Counted from the stretch's first letter, positions 1 to 7,779 are shown. The stretch: 40,521 nucleotides of DNA from Sphingomonas faeni (GCF_003053745.1 NZ_QAYE01000015.1:1-40521); one strand, 5' to 3'. Notes: generated from the sequence alone by a model not told the origin. Program-made: numbers and translations.

Positions 1-95
1 AGAGTGCGCGCCGGTTAGGCTGCATGACGCCCTGCCGGATCGTAGTAGATCTCCGTCATCCGGAACTTGCCGTCGACCTTCTTCATCTGGACCAC
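1..95. repeat. Terminal redundancy (circle closure)
   Basis: Bases 1-95 are identical to 40427-40521. The virB11 stop codon (15-17) and the virD4 start codon (23-25, equal to 40449-40451) interleave normally across this join, as in an intact operon. This is what an assembler leaves at the ends of a circular contig, so the repeat is a sequencing artefact rather than a biological repeat. The real circle is 40,426 bp. Confidence 0.95.
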
Positions 96-1028
96 GACGT
101 CGACGAGGATTTTCAGGAGCGAGCGGATGTCGTCGCGGGCCAGGTCCGCACCGCCTTCGCTCTCTTTCACCAGCAGCGTCAGTTGCTCGAACGCCAGCTC
201 GGCCGAGTCCGCGTGTATTGTGGTTATCGAGCCCGGATGACCGCTGTTTACGTTGCGCAGGTAGAAAAAGGCGGTCCCGTCGCGCAGCTCCTGAAGCAGG
301 ATGCGATCGGGCCTCATGCGCAGTGCGCTTTCCAGCAGCTCTTTGGCCGTCACCTTGGCGGTGCCGGTGCCATCCTTGCTATAGATCATGTGGACGACGT
401 TCCTGTGCGGCACGACAAGCTCGCGCGTGTCCTCGATCGTCAGCAGCCGCTCATTCTCTGGAATGAGCTTGATGAGCCCCTTGGAAAACGTCGTCTTCCC
501 CGAGCCGGTCGCGCCCGAGATCAGGATGTTGAGCCGGCTTCGCACGGCTAGGTCGAAGAACTCGACGTGCTTTCCGGTGTTGAGCAGGCCCAGTAGCCGT
601 TCCTCGACCGGACTGACCCGTTTGGTGGCGACCTTGGTTTCCGCGAATAGGCCGCTCGCCTCGAAATCCGCCATCGTCATCGTCTTCGTCGACGGTTTGC
701 GCACCGTGATCGATACGGTGCCGTCGGGGACTACGGGGGGAAGGACGAGCTGGACCCGTTCGCCGGTCGGGAAGACTGTCGAGCAGATCGGCGTCTCGCG
801 CGTCACGTCCTGCGACGTGAACGCGGCCGCAGCGCGGGCCAGCCCGTTGAGAGCCTCGAGGGTAAGGTCGGGCTCATTTTCCCAAGTCCACCCGCCATGC
901 CGCTCTACGCCGATGATCGAAGGTTCGTTGATGACAACTTCCGTCACGTCGTCTTCGTCGAGATAGCGGCGAAGCGGGCGCACGGCATGATCGAGAATCG
1001 CCGTGTTGCGGAAGCCCGGTGCGGTCAC
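15..1028 (-). CDS. virB11: VirB11-type T4SS ATPase
   Basis: Hexameric cytoplasmic ATPase that powers the inner-membrane part of a type IV secretion system and switches it between pilus building and substrate transfer. The 337-residue product is full length for the family. It shows Walker A GATGSGKTT at about residues 172-180, an acidic box TIEDTREL, and a histidine box around TTIHADSA. I chose the GTG at 1028 because it overlaps the virB10 stop by four bases (GTGA) and gives the usual N-terminus; the longer reading frame upstream is antisense-free extension into virB10. Its end overlaps the virD4 start by 11 bases. No other intact VirB channel gene is present, so its normal partners are absent from this plasmid. 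Confidence 0.93.
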   Translation of the reverse strand: MTAPGFRNTAILDHAVRPLRRYLDEDDVTEVVINEPSIIGVERHGGWTWENEPDLTLEALNGLARAAAAFTSQDVTRETPICSTVFPTGERVQLVLPPVVPDGTVSITVRKPSTKTMTMADFEASGLFAETKVATKRVSPVEERLLGLLNTGKHVEFFDLAVRSRLNILISGATGSGKTTFSKGLIKLIPENERLLTIEDTRELVVPHRNVVHMIYSKDGTGTAKVTAKELLESALRMRPDRILLQELRDGTAFFYLRNVNSGHPGSITTIHADSAELAFEQLTLLVKESEGGADLARDDIRSLLKILVDVVVQMKKVDGKFRMTEIYYDPAGRHAA

Positions 1029-1399
1029 TTCAGACCCAGCCCGTAAACCTGGGAAAAATCGAAATCCTTGGCGACGGTGATCGCCAGCTCGGATCCTTGG
1101 TTGACCCGCACGACGGGGCGGATCGTCTGCGTATCCTGTAGGACCGACGAGGTGGTGTCGCCGGGGGTGCGGAAGACGGTCGACCCGGCCGGGCTGACGG
1201 CCTGGCCGGCGATCTGTCCACCCGTATCGAGGACGCTGAACAGAAGGGCGGCCCCGAACCGCTGCCAGAAGAACCGATCGATTTTGCCGGTGACGCCTGC
1301 GCGGCCGAGGGAGTCGGACGCTGGGGAGCCTATATCGATCGCGACACCGCGCGGCGTGACCGCGCGTGTCCACATCGCGAAGAGCCGACCCTGGCCGCG
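1025..1399 (-). pseudogene. virB10: virB10 C-terminal fragment
   Basis: VirB10 is the inner-to-outer membrane bridge of the T4SS core complex. Only about the last 120 residues remain. They contain the conserved TrbI/VirB10 C-terminal elements TRAVTPRGVAIDIGSPASD, a helix-like FWQRFGAALLFS segment and PVVRVNQGSEL near the end. Homology stops at about 1393-1400 (the GQxRLFAMW strand), where the sequence switches to a ParB-like gene on the other strand. The transmembrane anchor and proline-rich stalk are lost, so the fragment cannot work as VirB10. It overlaps virB11 by four bases, as in an intact operon. Confidence 0.88.
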
Positions 1400-2883
1400 T
1401 TGCAATCGCCGCCCGGTTCGGTCAGGCAGTCAGCTTCGTCTACAAGATGCTGCGCCTTTCCGCGCTCGCCCCGTCCCTGATCGACCTGATCGCCAAGGAC
1501 CAGTTATCGCTCGAGGCCGCGCGCGCGCTCACCCTCACCGACGACCACGACCAGCAGATGAAGTTCGCCAAGGCGGCGAACGGCCACGCCCACACCATCC
1601 GCCGGATGCTCACCACCGAGAAAGTCGACACGACCCACGGCGCATTCCTGTTCGTCGGTCGCGATGCCTATGTCGAGAAGGGCGGCACCATCACCGTCGA
1701 CCTGTTCAGCCAAGGCGCGGAAGGCTTCGCCGACCAGCCCGAACTCGTGCAGGAACTCGCCGAAGAAAAGCTGGACGGCATCGCCGACGAATATCGCAGC
1801 ATCGGTTGGCATGAGGTCCGCGCCCAACTCGACCGTCCCTACGACCTCTACATGAAGGGCAGCATGTATCCGGCCACGCGCGAGCCGACCGAGGCCGAGG
1901 CGGCACGGATGGACGCCATCGACGCCGAGATCGAGCAGATCGCACAGGCCGAGGGCGAAGACAGCGAGAGGATCGAGCCGTTGTCCGACGAGCGCGATGC
2001 GATCACCGAGGCCTTGCGCGCTTTCAACCGCGAGCAGGTGGCGGTCGGGGGCGTGGCACTGTGGGTTTCGCAGGACGGATCGATCGGCAAGAGCTTCTAT
2101 CGGGCAAAGGCCGAACCCAAGCCCAAGGCGACCCACGACGGCCCGACGCCGCTCTACAGCAACAGCCTGATCGCGGACCTGTCGCGCATCAAGACGCAGA
2201 TCGTACAGGAAGCGGTCGCCGCCGACCCGGCGCTCGCGCTCGACATCGTGCTCGACAGCCTTGCGGGGCAATTGCTCCACGGCGCGCACAGCTACCAGAT
2301 GGCGATCGACGTTCAGGCCAAGATGGTCGCGATCAACGTGGCGCAGGAGTTGATGGCGACCAGCGACGTTCGTCCGGTCGAGGACACGATGGCGACCCGC
2401 TTTGCGTCCATCCCCGCCGAAGGCCGGTTCGAGGCGATCCGCGCGATGGAGGCAGACGACAAGATGGCGTTGCTCGCCGGGTTGGTCGCGATGACCGTGG
2501 ACGGCACCCTGTTCGCGGGCGGTTCCCCCGGGCAGCGGCACCATCGGTTCGAGCAGATCGCACGGGCGAGCGGGGTGGACGTCGCCGCACGTTGGAGTGC
2601 CCCCATCGGCCTGTTCGACAAGATGCGCCGCGCCGCGATGATTGACCTGTTGCGTCAGGAAGTCGGTGCCCCCAGCGCCGAGAATTGCGCGAGCATCAAG
2701 AAGAAGGCCGACCTTGCCGTCAACGTGTCGGGCCGGTTGCCCGCGAACTGGCTTCCCGCCCCGATGAAGATCGGTGCCTTCGATCAGCCCGAGCAAGACC
2801 CGGTCGACTTCGACACCGATATCGACGGCGATGATATCGAGGGAGCGGAGGACGATCAGATGGCGGACGACGAGATGGCGTGA
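1400..2883 (+). pseudogene. 5'-truncated plasmid ParB-like protein
   Basis: Large plasmid ParB/Spo0J-type protein missing its N-terminus. The reading frame opens inside the helix-turn-helix (IAARFGQAVSFVYKMLRLS) and continues through the KDQLSLEAARALTLTDDHDQQ region into a long acidic C-terminal half. The ParB nuclease/CTP-binding N-domain (GERRxRA box) that should precede it is absent; the sequence upstream is antisense virB10. The remaining frame is open for about 490 codons with no stop, so the deletion may be recent, or the gene may still be read from the GTG at 1366 inside the virB10 remnant. An intact, unrelated parB lies at 22072-23067. Pseudogene status is inferred from the missing domain. 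Confidence 0.8.
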
Positions 2884-2892
2884 GGCGTCATC

Positions 2893-3040
2893 GGGGGCCG
2901 GTGCAGATCGGCCCCCACTCTGCCAGCGTTGCGCCCATGAGCGGTCCCGTCGCCGGCGCGACAGCCATGCCCCGCATGGCCGTCGCGCCCGCGGCCCTTT
3001 CAGGCCCGCGGCGCCGCCCGACCAAGGCCGGGCGGCGCCG
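2893..3040. other. Cluster of three perfect GC-rich hairpins
   Basis: Just after the ParB-like stop there are three consecutive inverted repeats. They are GGGGGCCG/CGGCCCCC (2893-2900/2909-2916), CGCGACxGCCATG/CATGGCxGTCGCG (2957-2969/2975-2987), and CGGCGCCGCCCG/CGGGCGGCGCCG (3009-3020/3029-3040, 8-base loop). None is followed by a T-run. They may stop convergent transcription between the ParB-like remnant and the minus-strand gene at 3104. The role is not established. Confidence 0.6.
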
Positions 3041-3103
3041 TGGCGACTTCGAGAAGGCCGGCGGGTCATGACCGATAAGGCCCGGCGGCTAATAGCTGTC
3101 GGC

Positions 3104-3625
3104 CTACGCCTCTGGATAGGGCTCAGGCATACCGTGCGCTGCCATTTCCTCGTTGATCTGGCGCTCGGCCATAGCGTCCTGGGCGGAAATCATCTCCTCG
3201 GTGAGATCGTATTCCTCCGGTATCGGCAGCCGGCCTCCGTTCTGCTGCCATCCAGCCAAATCGCGGTTGAAGCAGGCATTACGGATCGTATACGCAAGCG
3301 CGTCCCGATGCCGGTCGTCCGTGAAACCGTTCGCGTTCATGTTTTGGTGCCGCCAAGCCGCAGCGATCAGCCAGAACTCATAGGAATCCTGGTACATGGC
3401 CGAAAGATGATACTGTTTAGCGTGTCTCTCTAGCCCATGATATTCATTGTTATTCTTCCGCACCACCCGAGCATCTGGCGGGACAACCGCTTTGTCTTTC
3501 CACTTAAAGCTGTCCTTCATGTAAGGGAACAGATCGACAATCCCTTTCGAGGTGCCGAAATGCTTGGCGATGAATTGGCTGACCAGCGGATCGTAGGACT
3601 CCTCCCATTGCCAGCGGCTTTGCAC
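3104..3625 (-). CDS. Hypothetical protein, 173 aa
   Basis: I do not recognise this family. The product is soluble-looking, rich in Trp, Tyr, His and Asn, with no signal peptide or membrane segment. It has a WRHQNMNANGF stretch in the middle and an acidic, Glu/Met-rich C-terminal helix. The start is a GTG at 3625 preceded by AGGAG eight bases away (minus strand). That supports the start and argues the gene is real despite lacking a named domain. It stands alone: about 100 bp separate it from the HNH gene upstream in the same direction, and the hairpin cluster lies downstream. Confidence 0.6.
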   Translation of the reverse strand: MQSRWQWEESYDPLVSQFIAKHFGTSKGIVDLFPYMKDSFKWKDKAVVPPDARVVRKNNNEYHGLERHAKQYHLSAMYQDSYEFWLIAAAWRHQNMNANGFTDDRHRDALAYTIRNACFNRDLAGWQQNGGRLPIPEEYDLTEEMISAQDAMAERQINEEMAAHGMPEPYPEA

Positions 3626-3727
3626 AGCTCAATCTCCTACGGCTGATGTTGATCGTAATAACCGTTTCTACGGTATGCGGACGCAGCACGCATAGTGGGA
3701 ACGTGCTTTGGCGAACCAACGTCGCCT

Positions 3728-4144
3728 TCAGGCAGCTTCTAGCTCCTTCAGCAGGTCGCCCAGCGCGCGACGCCGGTAGGCGTTGAACCAGCGCCGTCGC
3801 CGATGCTCGGCCGCATCGTGGATCATGTGGCAGCGCTGGCATAACGCCGCCAAGTTGCGCGGCACGTTGTCACCGGGATTATGATTGAGATGCGCGCACG
3901 CAATGTAGACGCGGGTCGTGCGGGCGAGCGCGATCAAATTCGGCTCGCGCGGACGTGCGCGCCGCCCCCGCCCATCGCGCCAATGATGATGATCGCTATC
4001 CCACCATCGACCGTCGCCAAGATGCACTACCCACTGCCCATGCGGACGCCGGCAATGCTCGCAGCGGCCCTTAGCACGGCCGAACCGGATGACCTTCGAC
4101 AGCTCGGGCCAGTCGATCGGATAAAGCCAGCGATGTTCGGGCAT
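3728..4144 (-). CDS. HNH-type nuclease domain protein
   Basis: Small probable metal-dependent DNA endonuclease with a zinc-supported HNH fold. The features are CEHC near residue 28, an HLNHNPGDN segment supplying the first His and Asn of the motif, and LAALCQRCHMIHD with a second Cys pair followed by the last His. The C-terminal 25 residues are Arg-rich and probably bind DNA. I chose the ATG at 4144 (MPEHRWLYPIDW...) because it begins at the conserved block; an in-frame ATG at 4171 would add nine residues. Neither has a clear ribosome site. It is a free-standing gene, not part of a recognisable phage or intron. Its target is unknown. Confidence 0.75.
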   Translation of the reverse strand: MPEHRWLYPIDWPELSKVIRFGRAKGRCEHCRRPHGQWVVHLGDGRWWDSDHHHWRDGRGRRARPREPNLIALARTTRVYIACAHLNHNPGDNVPRNLAALCQRCHMIHDAAEHRRRRWFNAYRRRALGDLLKELEAA

Positions 4145-4224
4145 GATGGGCACGCACCGATTCTGAATCATCGTGATGCAGAACGAAAGGGGAAAGTTGC
4201 CGTACGTCTAGGCAAGAAAAGCAG

Positions 4225-4252
4225 AAGGCGGGGGATTTCTCCTCCGCCTTTT
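4225..4252. terminator. Rho-independent terminator hairpin
   Basis: An 11-bp stem with one G-T pair (AAGGCGGGGGA against TCCTCCGCCTT) and a TTTC loop, with a short T tract on the plus strand. On the minus strand it begins inside the TAA of the small membrane-protein gene (4251-4439), so it most likely ends that transcript. It could act in both directions. Confidence 0.65.
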
Positions 4253-4439
4253 ACTGGTGACGCTGGCGCAATTGCGCCGATGGTGCCGGGCCGGCCGCAC
4301 CAGCAGACCAGCCAACGATCAGTGCCCATACGGTTTCTAGTGAAACGGCGCAGAACTTCATCACGTTAGTTGCTGGGTTCAGGTTGGTGTTCTTGTTCTT
4401 GTGCGTCTTCACAACGCGAGACTTTGAACGTGTAATCAT
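4251..4439 (-). CDS. Small putative membrane protein, 62 aa
   Basis: Unrecognised small protein. The N-terminal third is basic and Asn-rich (RSKSRVVKTHKNKNTN). It is followed by one hydrophobic segment (about residues 28-48, VMKFCAVSLETVWALIVGW) and an Ala/Gln tail, which would fit a single-pass membrane protein. I chose the ATG at 4439 because GGAGG lies eight bases upstream on the minus strand. A longer frame from 4589 would add another hydrophobic helix, but I see no ribosome site for it. The terminator at its stop codon supports real transcription. Confidence 0.45.
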   Translation of the reverse strand: MITRSKSRVVKTHKNKNTNLNPATNVMKFCAVSLETVWALIVGWSAGAAGPAPSAQLRQRHQ

Positions 4440-4597
4440 AGGCTTTTCCTCCATCAGTTTGACGCTTGCGAAACGCAGCATCAGAGCCAAAAAAAGGACA
4501 CCGATAATCAGCCAGCCTGCGGGGATTGAACCCCCCAGCACCCCGAAGCCTAAAAGACCATTACGTATGTAGGTCGGAGATCCGCGCAATCAAGGTA

Positions 4598-4617
4598 GGT
4601 GTGCCACGTGGCACACC
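4598..4617. promoter_or_regulatory. parS-like palindrome, copy 1 (20-bp dyad)
   Basis: GGTGTGCCACGTGGCACACC is a perfect 20-bp palindrome around the 16-bp core TGTGCCACGTGGCACA (4600-4615). The same core occurs at 23165, 24895 and 37890. It matches the chromosomal parS consensus TGTTTCACGTGAAACA at 12 of 16 positions, changing only the symmetric pairs 4-5 and 12-13. It is probably a centromere or ParB/regulator site (inference). The rest of the 4440-4749 gap holds a small hairpin at 4644-4666 (GTGCG/CGCAC arms) and another, CGGTG/CACCG, near 4675-4688. I see no gene in it. Confidence 0.7.
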
Positions 4618-4749
4618 CCCAAAGGACGGCTTGTCGCGCGGTGGTGCGGACTTGCGGAGTTCGCACGACGCTGTCGGTGTTATCACCGTCGCATGATCGA
4701 AAAGACGTGTGATGTAGCCGTCATGAAGAAGAAAGGCGGACTAGCGTAA

Positions 4750-5451
4750 ATGCCGAAGAGCCTTGTCCCGAAGATGCGACGTTCCCTGGCCGACCAATGT
4801 GCGGAGATCGGCGTACCGTTTAGCCGGATCGAGCTGCCCCGTGACCACGCTGGGTGGGAGGTTTCGGGCAAACCCTACTTACGACCGGAACACGCTGTTG
4901 CGGCCCTGATGCGCGCCGACGGATGGACGTGCGCTACCTGTGAGGGGGGGCCCATGCTGCTGCTTATGAAAGCGGCCTGCCTTCAGCGGCTTATGGAATT
5001 AAATAAGCTGGGGGCCACTGACAGCCTGCGCCGTTTTCTCGAGGCGCAATTCGTTATCAATGCACAGAACATCGACACCATCATCGCCGCCATCGCGACC
5101 ACCAGCATTGACCAGGTCTGCGCGAATTTCGAAGCGATCTATGCGGCAGGGGTCGACGAGTATTATCCCGGTGTCTCCGTCGATCTGATCCGACAACTTC
5201 ACGGCGCACTAGGCCCGCTGCTGCCGCGTATCGCGGCGCGCTTCGCCACCGATCCGTATGCCTTCCGCGCGGGTTGGCCGGACGTCACCGCAGTACGTGA
5301 CGGGATGATATTGCTGCGCGAGGTCAAAACGAGCGACAAGCTCCACGCCTCTCAGCTGCAAACAATCGGCGGGATGCTTATCGCCGAGGGGATGCCGGTC
5401 GATGTCCTCCAGCTCGTCGCCGCCAAAATTGCCGCGCCCACGTCGCGATAA
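4750..5451 (+). CDS. VRR-NUC domain protein
   Basis: Probable PD-(D/E)XK-fold nuclease of the VRR-NUC group, known from phage proteins and the FAN1 repair nuclease. The catalytic signature lies in the C-terminal 70 of 233 residues: AGWPD (Asp178), then LREVK (Glu191, Lys193), then SQLQT with the typical trailing Gln202. The N-terminal region is unknown: it contains a CATC pair near residues 61-64 and a helical middle part. No partner gene is adjacent; the parS-like palindrome lies 135 bp upstream. The start is the ATG at 4750, close to the frame's opening. Substrate and role (repair, restriction or anti-defence) cannot be told from sequence. Confidence 0.7.
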   Translation: MPKSLVPKMRRSLADQCAEIGVPFSRIELPRDHAGWEVSGKPYLRPEHAVAALMRADGWTCATCEGGPMLLLMKAACLQRLMELNKLGATDSLRRFLEAQFVINAQNIDTIIAAIATTSIDQVCANFEAIYAAGVDEYYPGVSVDLIRQLHGALGPLLPRIAARFATDPYAFRAGWPDVTAVRDGMILLREVKTSDKLHASQLQTIGGMLIAEGMPVDVLQLVAAKIAAPTSR

Positions 5452-5460
5452 TCCTCGCTA

Positions 5461-5688
5461 CGCTCCCGTTGCCGGGAGCGTCCGTTGGGAACACCAAGGG
5501 CGCTGCCCTTTCGTTCCCGAACGACAATCGACCGCCCGTGTAATCCGCCGAGCGTGGCACCCGACGCCCTGGAGGGCATCGGCCGCGCTAGGGCGGCTCG
5601 CCCGCACCAGCGGTAGATTCTCGCTCCCCCTCCCCATCCCGTCCTCGCCGGACAGGCAGGGCCGTGAGGCCGAGTGGCCTTGCGGCCC
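5461..5688 (+). other. Structured leader upstream of DUF3768 gene
   Basis: This 250-bp non-coding stretch contains a series of perfect hairpins. They are CGCTCCCG/CGGGAGCG (5461-5480) and CGTTGGGAAC/GTTCCCgAACG enclosing AAGGGC/GCCCTT (5483-5523). Next come GCCCT/AGGGC and GGGCG/CGCCC near 5570-5610. The last is a symmetrical element, GGGCCG tg AGGCC / GGCCT tg CGGCCC (5659-5688), eight bases before the ribosome site. The density of nested stems suggests a folded 5' leader RNA. Function is unknown. Confidence 0.55.
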
Positions 5689-5708
5689 ATGCCAGAAGGA
5701 GGACAACC

Positions 5709-6095
5709 ATGCCGACCCCCGAGCAGATCGACACTATCCGTCGCCTCAACGACGCCGCGCGCGAGCGCCCCGGACACACCTCGATCGCCAACGTGACGAG
5801 CGGCTTTCATGCCCTCGCCGACACCGATCGCTTCGCTGCGCTGGCCGCGATCATCGGCTTTTCCGCGTTCGGGGAGGGCAACGACCCTTATGGCGAGCAT
5901 GATTTCGGCGTGGTCTATCGCCTCGCTTCTGGGCAGTGGACGCAGGAGCGACCGGATGATGCCGCACAGATCGCCGAGTCCGTTTTCTGGAAGGTCGATT
6001 ATTACGACGCCACGCTCACCTATGGCAGCGACGCACCTTGGGACGAGCAGCGGACAAAGCGGGTGCTGACGATCATGCTGGCAAGCGAATACTGA
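5709..6095 (+). CDS. DUF3768 domain-containing protein
   Basis: Small cytoplasmic protein of the DUF3768 family, which is common on alphaproteobacterial plasmids and integrative elements and has no known function. The family blocks GEHDFGVVYRL and FWKVDYYD are both present in the second half, and the 128-residue length is typical. I chose the ATG at 5709 because a strong AGGAGG lies seven bases upstream; the longer frame from 5664 would include the hairpin leader. A strong inverted repeat (GTGCGCCG/CGGCGCAC, 6107-6136) just after the stop may end transcription. Confidence 0.88.
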   Translation: MPTPEQIDTIRRLNDAARERPGHTSIANVTSGFHALADTDRFAALAAIIGFSAFGEGNDPYGEHDFGVVYRLASGQWTQERPDDAAQIAESVFWKVDYYDATLTYGSDAPWDEQRTKRVLTIMLASEY

Positions 6096-6106
6096 TCGCC
6101 CCCGCC

Positions 6107-6136
6107 GTGCGCCGCGCCCGGAACGGCACGGCGCAC
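6107..6136. terminator. Hairpin after the DUF3768 gene
   Basis: GTGCGCCG (6107-6114) pairs with CGGCGCAC (6129-6136), with further C/G pairing inside. It lies 12 bp past the DUF3768 stop and lacks a clear T-run, so it is either a weak terminator or a transcript-protecting stem. Confidence 0.4.
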
Positions 6137-6151
6137 TGTTGGAAACCAGCA

Positions 6152-6171
6152 GTGATTCATTGAGAAATCAC
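6152..6171. promoter_or_regulatory. Inverted repeat before the Fic module
   Basis: GTGATT (6152-6157) and AATCAC (6166-6171) flank an 8-base centre, 40 bp ahead of the antitoxin start. The position would suit an operator for autoregulation of the toxin-antitoxin operon. This is inference from position and symmetry only. Confidence 0.3.
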
Positions 6172-6210
6172 GCCGTTGGGCGTAGTGTACGAACGAGAAA
6201 GGATGATGCG

Positions 6211-6468
6211 ATGGCCCAGATCGATATCGAAACGCTGCGCGAGCGCATCCGGCTGATGGACTTCAAGCGCGGGACACCCGAGCAAGTTGCCTTGTGGCGC
6301 GAGGATGTGGCGGAGGCACGGGCCAATCTCGACATCGAGGACATGACGCCGACGCCCGATGAGGACGCGATGTTTGCGATGATGCTCGACGAGGGCGTCC
6401 CGCCAGCGGTGATGCCGTCCATCATCCTCGGTCTCTATAAGCCCGGATCGCGCCAGATCGCCGCCTGA
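6211..6468 (+). CDS. Fic antitoxin (VbhA/FicA-like)
   Basis: An 85-residue helical protein directly ahead of a Fic toxin, matching class I Fic modules in which a small separate antitoxin blocks the toxin's ATP site. In VbhA the blocking helix carries (S/T)xxxE(G/N). The corresponding part here reads ANLDIEDMTPTPDE (about residues 37-50). The glutamate is kept, but the Ser/Thr is Asn and the Gly/Asn is Asp. The following acidic segment and a C-terminal hydrophobic helix agree with the VbhA layout. The start is the ATG at 6211, with GAAAGGA seven or so bases upstream. It ends five bases before the toxin GTG, so the two are co-translated. Confidence 0.72.
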   Translation: MAQIDIETLRERIRLMDFKRGTPEQVALWREDVAEARANLDIEDMTPTPDEDAMFAMMLDEGVPPAVMPSIILGLYKPGSRQIAA

Positions 6469-6473
6469 CGTCG

Positions 6474-7763
6474 GTGAGCGATCCCTATACCTATCCGGGT
6501 ACGGACACCCTTCGAAACCGGCTCGGCATCACCGAGGAAAAGACGCTCACCGAAGCTGAGCGGCGCCTCACTCAGGCGCGCGGCGCCGAGGCCGCGCGCC
6601 TGACCTTTCCCGCGACCGCAGACGGCTATCGCTCACTCCACCGGCACCTGTTCCAGGACCTCTACGATTGGGCGGGCCAGGACCGCACCGTCAACATCGC
6701 CAAGGGTGGATCGAGCTTCGCCGCCGTCCCTTATCTCGCGCGCGAGCTGGACAAGCTGTTTGCCGATGCGCGCGCGAAGGAAGGCTTTCGTGGCCTCCCA
6801 CGCGACGAGTTTTTCGACCGGCTCGGCAACCACATCAACGAGATCAACGCCATCCATCCCTTCCGCGAAGGGAATGGGCGCACGATGCGTCATCACGTGG
6901 CGCAGCTCGCGCGCGACGCCGGTCATCCGATCCGTATCGCCTCGATCGACAAGACCGCGTGGATGGAGGCGTCGCGTCACGGCTTCCTGACCGGCGATCA
7001 CCGCGGCATGACCGCGGTCCTTGCCGGCGCGGCGATCCGGCGAGATCCCGCGCCCGAGGCGCGGATCGGTCCCGCCGGGATCGCCATGCTTCCGCAACGT
7101 GAGCCGCCCGAAGGGCAGCGGTACAGGGTGACGCTCGCCAGGGCGCGCGAAGAGCTGGAGCGGTACCTGCCCGCTGCGCGCCAGCAGGCGGCCGACCGGC
7201 TGCGCGGGATGATTAAGGAGGGCGCGCCGTCCGCTGCTATCGCGAACGCCCGCACCGAGCTGGCCTATGTCCGCCATGCTAAGGGGCCGGTCTACCAGAC
7301 GCACCTTCTCACCTATCTCGGCATCCGACAGGTCGATGCCGTCGTCGGCCCCCAGCAGACCCCGCTCGAGCGCGTTCGCGAGATCGGCGCAGCGCTCGGC
7401 GTACAGATCAATGCCCACCAGCCGACGCACGTCCAGCGCGCGGTCCGTGCGCTGGAGCGCCCCGTCCTGCCGACCGGGCATTCGCCGGGTCAGGAGCGGC
7501 TTGCCGAGCAGTTCGTCAAGAACACGCCCGAGAAGAACCACGCTGATCCGCGCCTCGCGCCCGCGCAGGCGATCGTCGACGCCGCCATGCAGACGGCGCG
7601 GGAGCGAGGCGATAGCAGTCGCATGATCGGCACGATCGGGGAGTCGACGCGGCAGCTCGTCGCCGATCGGATCAAGGCGGGCGATGCGCTGGACGCCGAC
7701 CTCGGACGCTCTGGGGACGCAAGCAAGACGTCGGCACCGCCGAGTAGGGATCGCACCCGCTAA
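6474..7763 (+). CDS. Fic-family AMP-transferase toxin
   Basis: Fic enzymes transfer AMP from ATP to hydroxyl groups of target proteins; VbhT-type toxins inactivate DNA gyrase and topoisomerase IV. The full catalytic motif HPFREGNGRTMR is at residues 128-139 (catalytic His128, anion-hole Gly and Arg intact). A flap with KGGSSFA is near residues 77-83. The first 190 residues form the Fic domain. Residues 190-429 are a helical Arg/Ala-rich extension that I cannot assign; VbhT has a BID secretion domain in that place, but similarity here is not visible by eye. Translation starts at GTG 6474, five bases after the antitoxin. The toxin converges on the SRAP gene with 16 bp between. Confidence 0.88.
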   Translation: MSDPYTYPGTDTLRNRLGITEEKTLTEAERRLTQARGAEAARLTFPATADGYRSLHRHLFQDLYDWAGQDRTVNIAKGGSSFAAVPYLARELDKLFADARAKEGFRGLPRDEFFDRLGNHINEINAIHPFREGNGRTMRHHVAQLARDAGHPIRIASIDKTAWMEASRHGFLTGDHRGMTAVLAGAAIRRDPAPEARIGPAGIAMLPQREPPEGQRYRVTLARAREELERYLPAARQQAADRLRGMIKEGAPSAAIANARTELAYVRHAKGPVYQTHLLTYLGIRQVDAVVGPQQTPLERVREIGAALGVQINAHQPTHVQRAVRALERPVLPTGHSPGQERLAEQFVKNTPEKNHADPRLAPAQAIVDAAMQTARERGDSSRMIGTIGESTRQLVADRIKAGDALDADLGRSGDASKTSAPPSRDRTR

Positions 7764-7779
7764 CGAACGCGGCCGATTG

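Noticed and set aside
1366..1399. GTG at 1366 as a genuine start of the ParB-like gene
   Set aside because: These codons are antisense virB10 sequence and the ParB N-domain is missing, so the start would be accidental.
1504..3069. A 521-codon open frame on the minus strand
   Set aside because: It is antisense to the ParB-like gene, has a His/Arg/Gly-rich composition typical of GC-rich shadow frames and shows no domain.
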